In this document: one piece after another, positions 38,952-44,371 of the stretch | Position numbering within the stretch: the first letter of the stretch is position 1 | Layout: every line of letters begins with the position of its first letter | IMG/VR virus record: IMGVR_UViG_3300025598_000065 | Span: 1-44,371 of that record | Length of the DNA: 44,371 bases | Strand: one strand, 5' to 3' | Source of the DNA: a virus | Notes under the pieces: model-generated | Database searches by the model: none | What the model was told of the DNA's origin: nothing | What the model saw: the letters and a program-made list of their open reading frames with translations, nothing else | Translations under genes and position numbers: made by a program

Positions 38952-39173
38952 TCATTCTAGGTTTTGGTGTCTGCGTTGATATGCTTCTTCGTCCCAGCCG
39001 CTTTCTAACTCAGCGATGCGCTCACGGAGCCTCTCGACCTCGGCTTCTAGTTTGAAGTTCATTTCTCCGACTGGTTCACAAGCATAGCATGACCCTTGGC
39101 ATCCCCGTTTAAGGCGATCAAGTTCCTCCCTGAGCCTTGCGACATCGTTGTCGGGTGTCTGTGGTTGGTTCAT
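38952..39173 (-). CDS. Small coiled-coil protein with a Cys pair (73 aa)
   Basis: Two coiled-coil segments (VARLREELDRLKRG and LEAEVERLRERIAELE) flank CQGSCYACEP, so the protein could dimerise and bind metal. It overlaps the stop of the upstream 50-aa membrane peptide (ATGA). Related short coiled-coil proteins are common among phage early genes. Confidence 0.6.
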   Translation of the reverse strand: MNQPQTPDNDVARLREELDRLKRGCQGSCYACEPVGEMNFKLEAEVERLRERIAELESGWDEEAYQRRHQNLE

Positions 39174-39322
39174 TTTCTGAATGTTATACTGATAGTTAGT
39201 AAAAAAGCAGAAGCCCAGTATAGGCTATCCTGCCAACTCCTCGCCACTCCCCACCTAATCGCGTTAGCGAGATAGATGAAGAGTAGGAGAAAGTTAAGCA
39301 ATCTAGGATCGCTCCAAATCAC
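39170..39322 (-). CDS. Small membrane protein with GTG start (50 aa)
   Basis: GTG 39322 overlaps the stop of the gene upstream as GTGA, and its own TGA overlaps the next ATG as ATGA, so both ends are fixed by coupling. The protein has a hydrophobic helix near residues 8-21 (LLNFLLLFIYLANA), a short amphipathic link (RWGVARSWQDS) and a second hydrophobic segment (LYWASAFLLTISITF). Two membrane helices are likely. Function unknown. Confidence 0.55.
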   Translation of the reverse strand: MIWSDPRLLNFLLLFIYLANAIRWGVARSWQDSLYWASAFLLTISITFRK

Positions 39323-39657
39323 TCGGTGATGATGCTAGAGGGCTTCTTCGGCTCGTTAATCGTGTTCTTAAAGAACTCGTCAATGTCGCAAATGATGCAC
39401 TTCGCGCCCTCTTCATGCGTGGAGGGGTTGTGATCTTCTGCGGCGGAAAGCATGATTTGCTTAATCCCGTCGAGGAATGCATAGGCTTGGTATGCTCCAG
39501 CGAGGAACTTTGCCCAACGAATCGCCTCCTCTGGGGAGCAGAGAGAACTGATGGAACAAATTTCCAGCCCTTCGGCATCCACGATTCGGTCGGCATCTGC
39601 TTTGATAGGGAACTTGAACTCTATGGGATTGTCGTTGATGATCATATTAGATTGCAT
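39319..39657 (-). CDS. Hypothetical protein, 112 aa
   Basis: An alpha/beta-like sequence with IEFKFPIKADADRIVDAE and EEAIRWAKFLAGAYQAYA, ending in a polar tail. The start at 39657 overlaps the HTH gene stop by 11 bases; ATG 39645 directly after that stop is equally possible. No family recognised. Confidence 0.6.
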   Translation of the reverse strand: MQSNMIINDNPIEFKFPIKADADRIVDAEGLEICSISSLCSPEEAIRWAKFLAGAYQAYAFLDGIKQIMLSAAEDHNPSTHEEGAKCIICDIDEFFKNTINEPKKPSSIITE

Positions 39658-39853
39658 AGGAGGCGAATTTCTTGCCAGTTTTGCGGTTGTGTTTAGTTGT
39701 TGCGGTGATTTTAATCCCCATCCTCTTCAGATCGGCAATCCTGGCTGCGAGTCGGAAGCAACCAAACTTGTTGAGGGCTTCGATCGCCGTGAGGCTCTTG
39801 CCTTTCACGAGATGGTTGTAGATACGGACTGACTGACTAGTTTTGTTTTTCAT
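39647..39853 (-). CDS. Small winged-helix/HTH DNA-binding protein (68 aa)
   Basis: Matches the small phage helix-turn-helix group (HTH_39-like): SVRIYNHLVKGKSLTAIEAL, then KFGCFRLAARIADLKRMGI, the turn and recognition helix, and a basic beta-wing KHNRKTGKKF. Probably a transcriptional regulator or a DNA-binding accessory protein. It lies in the early-type minus-strand operon. Confidence 0.75.
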   Translation of the reverse strand: MKNKTSQSVRIYNHLVKGKSLTAIEALNKFGCFRLAARIADLKRMGIKITATTKHNRKTGKKFASYAI

Positions 39854-39858
39854 TGGTA

Positions 39859-40104
39859 TTATCGGGTTGAATTGCGGGTGATGTAGTCTTCGGTGATGGG
39901 TCGTGTTAGGCGATCCATATTAGCTTTCCATCGAGCGTATTCAAGCTCTCTTTCCATGCGCCTCTGGACTTCTAGTTGCTCCTGGGCAATGGCGAGTTGC
40001 GCGGCGGCATAACTATTCCCATATGCAGGGACAGTGTAGGGCCATTGAGTAGCCTCCTGAGCGGAGGCAGTGGCGATTAGAGCGATTGCGATTAGTTTCT
40101 TCAT
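39859..40104 (-). CDS. Secreted or periplasmic small protein (81 aa)
   Basis: A short signal peptide (MKKLIAIALIATASAQ, likely cleavage after ASA) is followed by a Tyr/Pro-rich stretch and an amphipathic helix (AQEQLEVQRRMERELEYA). Export to the periplasm suggests a role at the cell surface, for example interference with later infection or lysis. It overlaps its upstream neighbour by four bases. Confidence 0.6.
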   Translation of the reverse strand: MKKLIAIALIATASAQEATQWPYTVPAYGNSYAAAQLAIAQEQLEVQRRMERELEYARWKANMDRLTRPITEDYITRNSTR

Positions 40105-40295
40105 CGATTATAGTTAATTAGTATTGAATCAATTTCGTCGTGGATTTGTTTTGTTTTCCCCAGAGAGTTAAGTGTTTTAATCTTTTCTAGAGTTTGGAGC
40201 ATGAGATCAAGCTCGGCTCGGAGATGATTGATGATTTCTTCGTTGTTCAAGGACGTGCTGATCTTGGTGGCGTTGAAGGTGGTGTTAATTGCCAT
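40101..40295 (-). CDS. Hypothetical helical protein, 64 aa
   Basis: Start at ATG 40295, which overlaps the stop of the upstream gene by 11 bases. Residues 20-60 form a leucine-rich amphipathic helix (INHLRAELDLMLQTLEKIK). No family recognised. Confidence 0.55.
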   Translation of the reverse strand: MAINTTFNATKISTSLNNEEIINHLRAELDLMLQTLEKIKTLNSLGKTKQIHDEIDSILINYNR

Positions 40296-40503
40296 TTTCA
40301 AATTTGTGCTGGGCGATTTCCTTCTTGGTTTCCTCTAGGGAGATCTTGTTGAGCATCATCGTGCATTTTAGGGGATGATCCCTGTAAAACACGGCAATGC
40401 TTCTCTCGGTCTTCTGCCTCACGGCTTCTGCAATGAGGTAGGCTCCAATGAAGTAGGACAAGAGCAAAGCTCCAAGGGCAGATGCGGCTACTAAAATGAT
40501 CAT
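40285..40503 (-). CDS. Small membrane-anchored protein (72 aa)
   Basis: Start at ATG 40503, an ATGA overlap with the upstream stop, which fixes it over the longer frame. Residues 1-26 form a transmembrane helix (IILVAASALGALLLSYFIGA), followed by a charged cytoplasmic part with KTERSIAVFYRDHP. Function unknown. Confidence 0.6.
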   Translation of the reverse strand: MIILVAASALGALLLSYFIGAYLIAEAVRQKTERSIAVFYRDHPLKCTMMLNKISLEETKKEIAQHKFENGN

Positions 40504-40772
40504 AAAAAGATAACAGAGCTTTTCTTCATGCAAACATCATGAAAGTCTTTAATGATCTCTTTCCACTCGGCAAGCTCTTTGTGAGCTTGAGATGTTCTGT
40601 TTTTTTCAACAGCCAATTCTCCAACCAATTTTTCGCATTCCATCTTTTTAAGAATAAGATTGTGCCTAGCTTCGTTAAGCTCCCGTTCTAGTTGTGCCGC
40701 AAAATTATAGGAGACATCTCCACCTGCATCTACGGCTTCGTCAGTTCTTGGTGTTGGGTTTTCTTGGCTCAT
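40500..40772 (-). CDS. Coiled-coil protein, 90 aa
   Basis: Residues 25-75 are a continuous coiled coil (LERELNEARHNLILKKMECE). The opening MSQENPTPRTDEAVDAGG is a frequent beginning of small phage proteins of this group (PTPRTDEA). Overlaps both neighbours by four bases. Confidence 0.6.
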   Translation of the reverse strand: MSQENPTPRTDEAVDAGGDVSYNFAAQLERELNEARHNLILKKMECEKLVGELAVEKNRTSQAHKELAEWKEIIKDFHDVCMKKSSVIFL

Positions 40773-41044
40773 AGTCCCATCTTGCTCATGGCTTCGTTCA
40801 TCACGCGATCTTGCTCCGCGAAGATGGCATCCAGTCGATTAAAGCCGAATGATGATGGTTGGCGAACAGGAGGCTCGCAGAGTGCTTTCTCAAGTATGAC
40901 AAGATCATTGTAGAGAGATCGCGCCCTAGCGGTGCTGATGCGGATCTCGGAGAGGCCGTGATGCTCGGCGTGTTTGATGGCGCATTTGAAGAGCGCATCG
41001 TAGGAAGCTACGAGGCTCGCGGCTGAACGGAGTGTTGTTTTCAT
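40769..41044 (-). CDS. Hypothetical protein, 91 aa
   Basis: A helical protein with a basic middle (HHGLSEIRISTARARSLYND). It is the first gene after a hairpin-containing 220-base gap and may begin a transcription unit. No family recognised. Confidence 0.55.
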   Translation of the reverse strand: MKTTLRSAASLVASYDALFKCAIKHAEHHGLSEIRISTARARSLYNDLVILEKALCEPPVRQPSSFGFNRLDAIFAEQDRVMNEAMSKMGL

Positions 41045-41110
41045 TTTTGTTTGCAGAGCATGGTTGTATGCTCTAGAGGCGAGTCTTTCAGATTCTTTAT
41101 GAGTGTCAAC

Positions 41111-41153
41111 AAAAAAACGGAACCAAAGCTGGAGGGTGTTTCCCCACCCCGTT
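41111..41153 (-). terminator. Probable terminator between the DUF6321-like gene and the downstream operon
   Basis: On the minus strand GGGTG/CACCC (41149-41134) is followed by a second small CCA/TGG hairpin and TTCCGTTTTTTT. An outer AACGG/CCGTT pair closes the structure. A TTGACA (41109-41104) starts directly after the T-tract, so termination and re-initiation may be combined here. The remainder of the 41045-41263 gap also holds a CTGGAG/CTCCAG hairpin and no gene. Confidence 0.45.
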
Positions 41154-41263
41154 GATTACAACGCCCAGCAATGATTCCGCTTTAAAAGATGCGGTGTTCA
41201 ACAAAGGAGAGACAGAAGGCTCACCCGGTCTGGAGTTCTCCTCCAGCTCCTATTCCGCAAATA

Positions 41264-41500
41264 CTAGCTCTTGCGAGACTTGGTTCCGCTGCACTTCCAC
41301 TTTGCTCTTGACAAGCGCAGTGGGCTATTGGGGTTCTTCGCGGCTTCTGGATGCTTCTTCATCTGCCCTGCGGAACGAGCGCAATAGGAATCTCCCTTGG
41401 CTGTCCCTGGCTTGATGGTCGCGCCCTTCTGTCCGTAGCGAACAGTCTTCTCGCGCCCCGTCTTGGGGTTGGTAACTTTCTTGGAGAATTTCTTTTCCAT
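41264..41500 (-). CDS. DUF6321-like basic protein (78 aa)
   Basis: Start at ATG 41500, one base after the SSB-like stop; the longer frame is a shadow. The sequence KKVTNPKTGREKTVRYGQKG and KGDSYCARSAGQM, with NPNSPLRLSRAKWKCSG, matches a small basic phage protein family I recall as DUF6321. Strongly basic with two Cys, so nucleic-acid binding is possible. It lies immediately after the helicase and SSB-like genes. Confidence 0.65.
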   Translation of the reverse strand: MEKKFSKKVTNPKTGREKTVRYGQKGATIKPGTAKGDSYCARSAGQMKKHPEAAKNPNSPLRLSRAKWKCSGTKSRKS

Positions 41501-41501
41501 G

Positions 41502-41768
41502 TCAAAAGTCGATGTCTTCGTCTTGTGGCTGATAGCCATTTCCCTTGGCTTTGCTGTGGGCATTGAAGCTATTGCCGCCCTTCTTCTCACGGGGAGGGCC
41601 AACCTTGATGGACAGGAATGAACTTCCTGCCTTGCTGGTCTTCTCCCAGATGCTGATCTCATACTGCTTACCCTCTACGTCGAGAGGGCCGCTCCACTTT
41701 GGAGCCTTGGGGTTTGCGTTGTCCCGCTCAAATGCGGCTCCGCTATTGGTATTATCGTAGTTGCTCAT
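41502..41768 (-). CDS. SSB-like / small OB-fold protein (88 aa)
   Basis: The middle part (PLDVEGKQYEISIWEKTS and GSSFLSIKVGPPREK) looks like a short OB-fold-type beta barrel as in the DUF736 group. The protein ends in an acidic tip, QDEDIDF, very like the last residues of bacterial SSB that bind partner proteins. It overlaps the helicase stop by four bases. A single-strand-binding role is likely by context and tail, but the domain is too short for a classical SSB. Confidence 0.55.
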   Translation of the reverse strand: MSNYDNTNSGAAFERDNANPKAPKWSGPLDVEGKQYEISIWEKTSKAGSSFLSIKVGPPREKKGGNSFNAHSKAKGNGYQPQDEDIDF

Positions 41769-43060
41769 TGGTTGTGTTGTTTTATCTCCCGTTCCTCAAA
41801 CCGCAAGTATTGCGGCTGGAAAGTGAGCGGGAAAGATGTTCTACTACAATTCCTAGCGAGTCGGATGTCAAGCCAGTATCCCATCTCGTCAGGATTTTGT
41901 TTTTTCTTGCTATCTTCTTCTGCCTCTTGGTATCGGATAACATAAAACATATCGGCATCGTGCATGATGGCATCAGACTCACGGGCAGTTCCGTTGCGGT
42001 TAAGCTGACAGAGGGCAATCACGCTAATCTGAAGCTCCTTGGCAATTAATTTAAGGCAACGGCTTACCTCGGCAACTTGTCTTTCACGATTGTCTTTGGA
42101 GTTGGATGCTGATACAAGCTGTATGTAGTCCACGATAAGGCACTTGATACCATGAGTTGCCACAAGCCTTCTTGCCGCCGCCATTATTTGTAATGGGGTG
42201 ATGGAGCTTTCATCGCGTATCCAGATCGGGAGTTTGCTGACTTGATTGACCCCGAAGCTGATCTTCTCCATGTCTTGCTTGCTTGGATTCTTAGAAAGAA
42301 TAGAAATGTCAACTCCTGTGACTGAAGCAACCATGCGGTCAATCAACTCCCCACTACTCATTTCCAAGGACAATATGCCCAAAGGATTGCCAGCGTCAGC
42401 GGTTCGATACCCGAAATTAAGAGCCAATGCGGTTTTTCCTCCCTTGCTAGGCGCACCTAGAACGATTAGCTGACCCGGACGCATTCCTCCCGTATGTTCA
42501 TCCAGCGATGGGAATCCGTAGGTCAACCCCATCAATCTTCCCTTGTTCTTGACGATTTCTTCGTATTCATTGATACGCTTCATTGCCGCCTCGCCAATGG
42601 ATTCAATCTTTGTTCCTGACTCTGCCTCTGACGCTATAGCTACAAGGGCTTTTTGCACAGTTTCAGATAGCTCCCCGTTCACTACAGGATTCTTTGCAGA
42701 ATCAATAATGCGCTCTGCGCCAGCAATAGCAAGTCGAGCAGTATGGTAGTGACGGATGATGGAAAAATACTCCTCATGGTTGTGGCTTGTGCTTACATGA
42801 GAGTATATCGCCGCAACTTCTGACGGGCCACCGCAATCATCCATTAGATTATTGACCTCCAACCATTCTGAAATGGTTATGAGATCCACGCTCTTGCCCT
42901 CTTTCCATAGGGCTAGAAGCCCTTTAAACAGGTTTTTATGAGCAGGGTGATGGAAGAGAGCGGCCTTTAGATGATCGGCGTGTATATCGAGGATGGAGGG
43001 ATTCTGAAGGGCAGAGGAAAGGAACGCTCTCTCTGCATCTAGGTTAGCTGGGAGACTCAT
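41765..43060 (-). CDS. dnaB: Replicative DNA helicase, DnaB type (431 aa)
   Basis: Hexameric 5'-3' helicase for replication. An N-terminal helical domain (DAERAFLSSALQNPSILDI) is followed by the RecA-like ATPase core: Walker A GAPSKGGKTALAL near residue 203, GILSLEMSSGELIDRM near 230, Walker B CLIVDYIQLV near 310 and the sensor region VIALCQLNRNG near 345. The length is normal. ATG 43060 overlaps the upstream stop (ATGA); the frame extends three codons further to 43069. No primase domain is fused, and no phage DNA polymerase is visible, so host polymerase is probably used. Confidence 0.95.
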   Translation of the reverse strand: MSLPANLDAERAFLSSALQNPSILDIHADHLKAALFHHPAHKNLFKGLLALWKEGKSVDLITISEWLEVNNLMDDCGGPSEVAAIYSHVSTSHNHEEYFSIIRHYHTARLAIAGAERIIDSAKNPVVNGELSETVQKALVAIASEAESGTKIESIGEAAMKRINEYEEIVKNKGRLMGLTYGFPSLDEHTGGMRPGQLIVLGAPSKGGKTALALNFGYRTADAGNPLGILSLEMSSGELIDRMVASVTGVDISILSKNPSKQDMEKISFGVNQVSKLPIWIRDESSITPLQIMAAARRLVATHGIKCLIVDYIQLVSASNSKDNRERQVAEVSRCLKLIAKELQISVIALCQLNRNGTARESDAIMHDADMFYVIRYQEAEEDSKKKQNPDEMGYWLDIRLARNCSRTSFPLTFQPQYLRFEEREIKQHNQ

Positions 43061-43269
43061 AGGCTCCATACCTCCTCTCCGTCTTCGTTAAGGCCAATCA
43101 GGCTGGCATCATAACCAAGATGCTGAAGCAATGAGATGAGCCTATTATGCTCACACGGGCCAGATGCTACCTCCTCTCCATTCACAGAAATTATTTCTCC
43201 ATATTCGGAGCAACATCCGTCACCACACTCATACGAATATGGCTTTATTGTAATGGCAATTTTTTTCAC
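43057..43269 (-). CDS. Hypothetical Cys-containing protein, 70 aa (GTG start)
   Basis: The start is best placed at GTG 43269, which overlaps the exonuclease stop as GTGA; the longer frame would run into the basic tail of that gene. The central YECGDGCCSEYGEI has three cysteines, a possible metal site. Its end overlaps the helicase start. No family recognised. Confidence 0.6.
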   Translation of the reverse strand: MKKIAITIKPYSYECGDGCCSEYGEIISVNGEEVASGPCEHNRLISLLQHLGYDASLIGLNEDGEEVWSL

Positions 43270-43979
43270 TTCTTCTTCCTCCCACGGGGCTTTGGCTCCG
43301 GCTTGGCGGCCTTCATCGCCCAATAGAGATCAACTTGCTTCTGGAAGACTACCCATTCTTTGGAAAGATCCTCCTTCCAGACTACTTCAAAGTCGCCTTC
43401 CTCTTCCTTGCCAATTCTTACGATTGCGTGAGAGGTGATTTGGTTGATTGCATTAAATCCATTGACCTCTTGATTCTCGTTCCACAACGCCGCATAGCCA
43501 GCGGCCTGCCTCCAATAGCTCTCCGAGATTTTCTTGGAAGTCTTAAAATCCATCAGCACATGATCCCCATTCTTGCGTTTGGCGATCAGATCAATGGTTC
43601 CTCCGTAGCGATAAAGCTCATTAACAAGCTGAATCTCCGTGGCTACGACCTGAAGGTCTTGCGTCTCCCACCATTCAAGGAACTTATGATAGCACACAAG
43701 AGCCTTATCCCGCTCCTCCTGCGTGTAGTCGGATAAGTCGGCTACTTGGTTGTTGAGGAAGCATTCGATGTAGAAGTGAGCCAGCGTACCAATATCGCAA
43801 GCCTCCTTTGATACATCGCGGTAGTTCTTTCCCTCGCATCCTAGCTTCCAAGCCCAATGGATGAGTGCCCCTGCATCGTCTCCGATCTTGCTGATCGTAG
43901 ATCCTCCAGGCACTTGCGTTCCATCGGATAGGAAATACTTCTGATGCTCTTTGTGTCGGTCTAGTTTTACTGATTGCAT
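43266..43979 (-). CDS. PD-(D/E)XK exonuclease, Cas4/RecB-like (237 aa)
   Basis: Residues 60-170 carry the nuclease core: GTLAHFYIE near residue 67, then YGGTIDLIAKRKNGDHV and LMDFKTSKKI (Asp and the x-Lys of the DxK) near residues 128-148. The basic C-terminus contains PKPRGRKKK. Probably a 5'-3' exonuclease that supplies ends for the ERF annealing protein, although the two genes are apart on the linear map. The start overlaps the methyltransferase stop in one frame (by 13 bases). No ribosome site is visible, so it may depend on translational coupling. Confidence 0.85.
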   Translation of the reverse strand: MQSVKLDRHKEHQKYFLSDGTQVPGGSTISKIGDDAGALIHWAWKLGCEGKNYRDVSKEACDIGTLAHFYIECFLNNQVADLSDYTQEERDKALVCYHKFLEWWETQDLQVVATEIQLVNELYRYGGTIDLIAKRKNGDHVLMDFKTSKKISESYWRQAAGYAALWNENQEVNGFNAINQITSHAIVRIGKEEEGDFEVVWKEDLSKEWVVFQKQVDLYWAMKAAKPEPKPRGRKKK

Positions 43980-44371
43980 ATTTTTGTGTTAGTTAAAATT
44001 TTGAATGCTGTTGAAGCCACGATTGGAACTTGTGCGTTTCCAAGGGCTTTAAGTCTGTGAACCCTATTGGGAATGCCATGAGCCACTCGACCCACTCTGG
44101 ATTCAATGCCCCATATTTCTTTGATACTGTCATCGACAGGTTGATTTGCTTTCCCTTCTCCAATCTCCGCTGGATCGAAAGAGAACCAATGTGACCCCTG
44201 TCTTTGTAATCGCTTGCTTGGGGTGTAGGAAACACCATCATATGAAGGACAGCATGGTCTAGTCTGTCCTTCTCCCTGCTCCTCCCATTCTTTCTGGTTA
44301 GGGCATTGATATTTGATCCTTTGCTCATACAGGCTGTCGGAGTGGGCCAGATTTTTGCCCCCCCCCCCCCC
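43967..44371 (-). CDS. DNA (cytosine-5) methyltransferase, C-terminal part, canonical frame
   Basis: Following the G-run, this frame reads KNLAHSDSLYEQRIK, a variable target-recognition part, and then the canonical closing motifs IX/X of C5 methyltransferases: ESRVGRVAHGIPNRVHRLK directly followed by ALGNAQVP, with the invariant Gly-Asn of motif X. It ends at TAA 43967, overlapping the exonuclease start by 13 bases. A G-run of length 1 mod 3 (for example 13) joins it in frame to the N-terminal part at 520-1. The full protein would be about 305 aa, a usual length for the family. Confidence 0.8.
   Translation of the reverse strand, partial: GGGGGKNLAHSDSLYEQRIKYQCPNQKEWEEQGEGQTRPCCPSYDGVSYTPSKRLQRQGSHWFSFDPAEIGEGKANQPVDDSIKEIWGIESRVGRVAHGIPNRVHRLKALGNAQVPIVASTAFKILTNTKICNQ
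43993..44371 (-). CDS. Alternative methyltransferase C-terminus in an overlapping frame
   Basis: The second open frame after the G-run reads KIWPTPTACMSKG, MVFPTPQASDYKDRG and GALNPEWVEWLMAFPIG, and ends KPLETHKFQSWLQQHSKF. Repeated PTP-x-A elements and the LNPEWVEWLM ending are themselves hallmarks of another large group of phage methyltransferase C-termini. A G-run of length 2 mod 3 (for example 14, as counted at this end) would join it to the N-terminal part. It can also start at an internal ATG (44328) as a separate 111-aa protein. Which product is made cannot be told from the sequence. Confidence 0.55.
   Translation of the reverse strand, partial: GGGGAKIWPTPTACMSKGSNINALTRKNGRSREKDRLDHAVLHMMVFPTPQASDYKDRGHIGSLSIQRRLEKGKQINLSMTVSKKYGALNPEWVEWLMAFPIGFTDLKPLETHKFQSWLQQHSKF
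44358..44371. repeat. Homopolymer tract, 14 C, at the right contig end
   Basis: Fourteen C end the contig, preceded by gggccagatttttg, which nearly repeats the left-end flank. The run length at a contig edge is not reliable. Confidence 0.85.

Noticed and set aside
1-44371. tRNA genes, CRISPR arrays, integrase and attachment sites
   Set aside because: I looked for cloverleaf-like segments, regular spaced repeats and recombinase motifs and saw none that hold up.

Overview
The window looks like an essentially complete genome of a tailed double-stranded DNA phage, about 44.3 kb, of the short-tailed (podovirus-like) kind. It has a large terminase, a 741-residue portal, a scaffold-like protein, a major capsid protein, a neck/adaptor-like protein, one very large internal-virion-type protein and many fibre-like proteins. 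There is no recognisable tape-measure protein, tail sheath, integrase or CI-like repressor. The host is probably Gram-negative, because the lysis cassette carries a lipoprotein-plus-membrane-anchor u-spanin. I cannot name the host. Several genes have strong AAGGAGG-type ribosome sites, so the host uses Shine-Dalgarno initiation.

The two ends belong together. Both finish in a run of 13-14 C, both carry a near-identical flank (gggc(c)agattttt), and the two halves of one cytosine-5 DNA methyltransferase lie on either side. The contig is therefore probably circular (or circularly permuted) and was broken at this homopolymer. Read across the junction on the minus strand, the G-run sits inside the methyltransferase gene, and two long overlapping reading frames follow it. 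Each frame ends like a known type of methyltransferase C-terminus. Changes in run length would switch between them, and this is the most striking feature of the window.

Layout on the circle: almost everything is transcribed on the minus strand, from high to low coordinates. A putative small terminase (35.8-35.3 kb) faces a divergent plus-strand block of seven small genes (36.2-38.1 kb). An eighth small plus-strand gene lies at 34.5-34.7 kb. Around these are 0.4-0.6 kb regions rich in inverted repeats. From 34.1 kb downward come three glycosyltransferase-like genes, neck/internal virion proteins (32.2-24.4 kb), fibre/decoration-type proteins, a fourth glycosyltransferase with an overlapping nuclease, an HNH endonuclease and the major capsid gene (20.1-18.8 kb, followed by a strong terminator). 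More fibre-like proteins follow (18.7-15.5 kb), then the lysis cassette (15.2-13.9 kb: holin, u-spanin, two-helix membrane protein, GH108-type endolysin). Next is a chain of small overlapping genes with an ERF recombinase, a metallophosphoesterase and a metallopeptidase-like protein (13.8-10.5 kb). The portal, an HNH endonuclease, DUF3310, an ATP-grasp enzyme, the scaffold candidate, a PAPS-reductase-like protein and the large terminase follow (9.8-1.2 kb).

The minus-strand path then crosses the junction into the methyltransferase, a PD-(D/E)XK exonuclease, a DnaB-type helicase and an SSB-like protein (44.4-41.5 kb). It ends in a run of small translationally coupled early-type genes that stop at a terminator near 38.1 kb. 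Many starts are set by ATGA or GTGA overlaps, which reveals several genes too short to be found by length alone. Two further small genes with very strong ribosome sites are overprinted in another frame within the gene for the 1586-residue virion protein.
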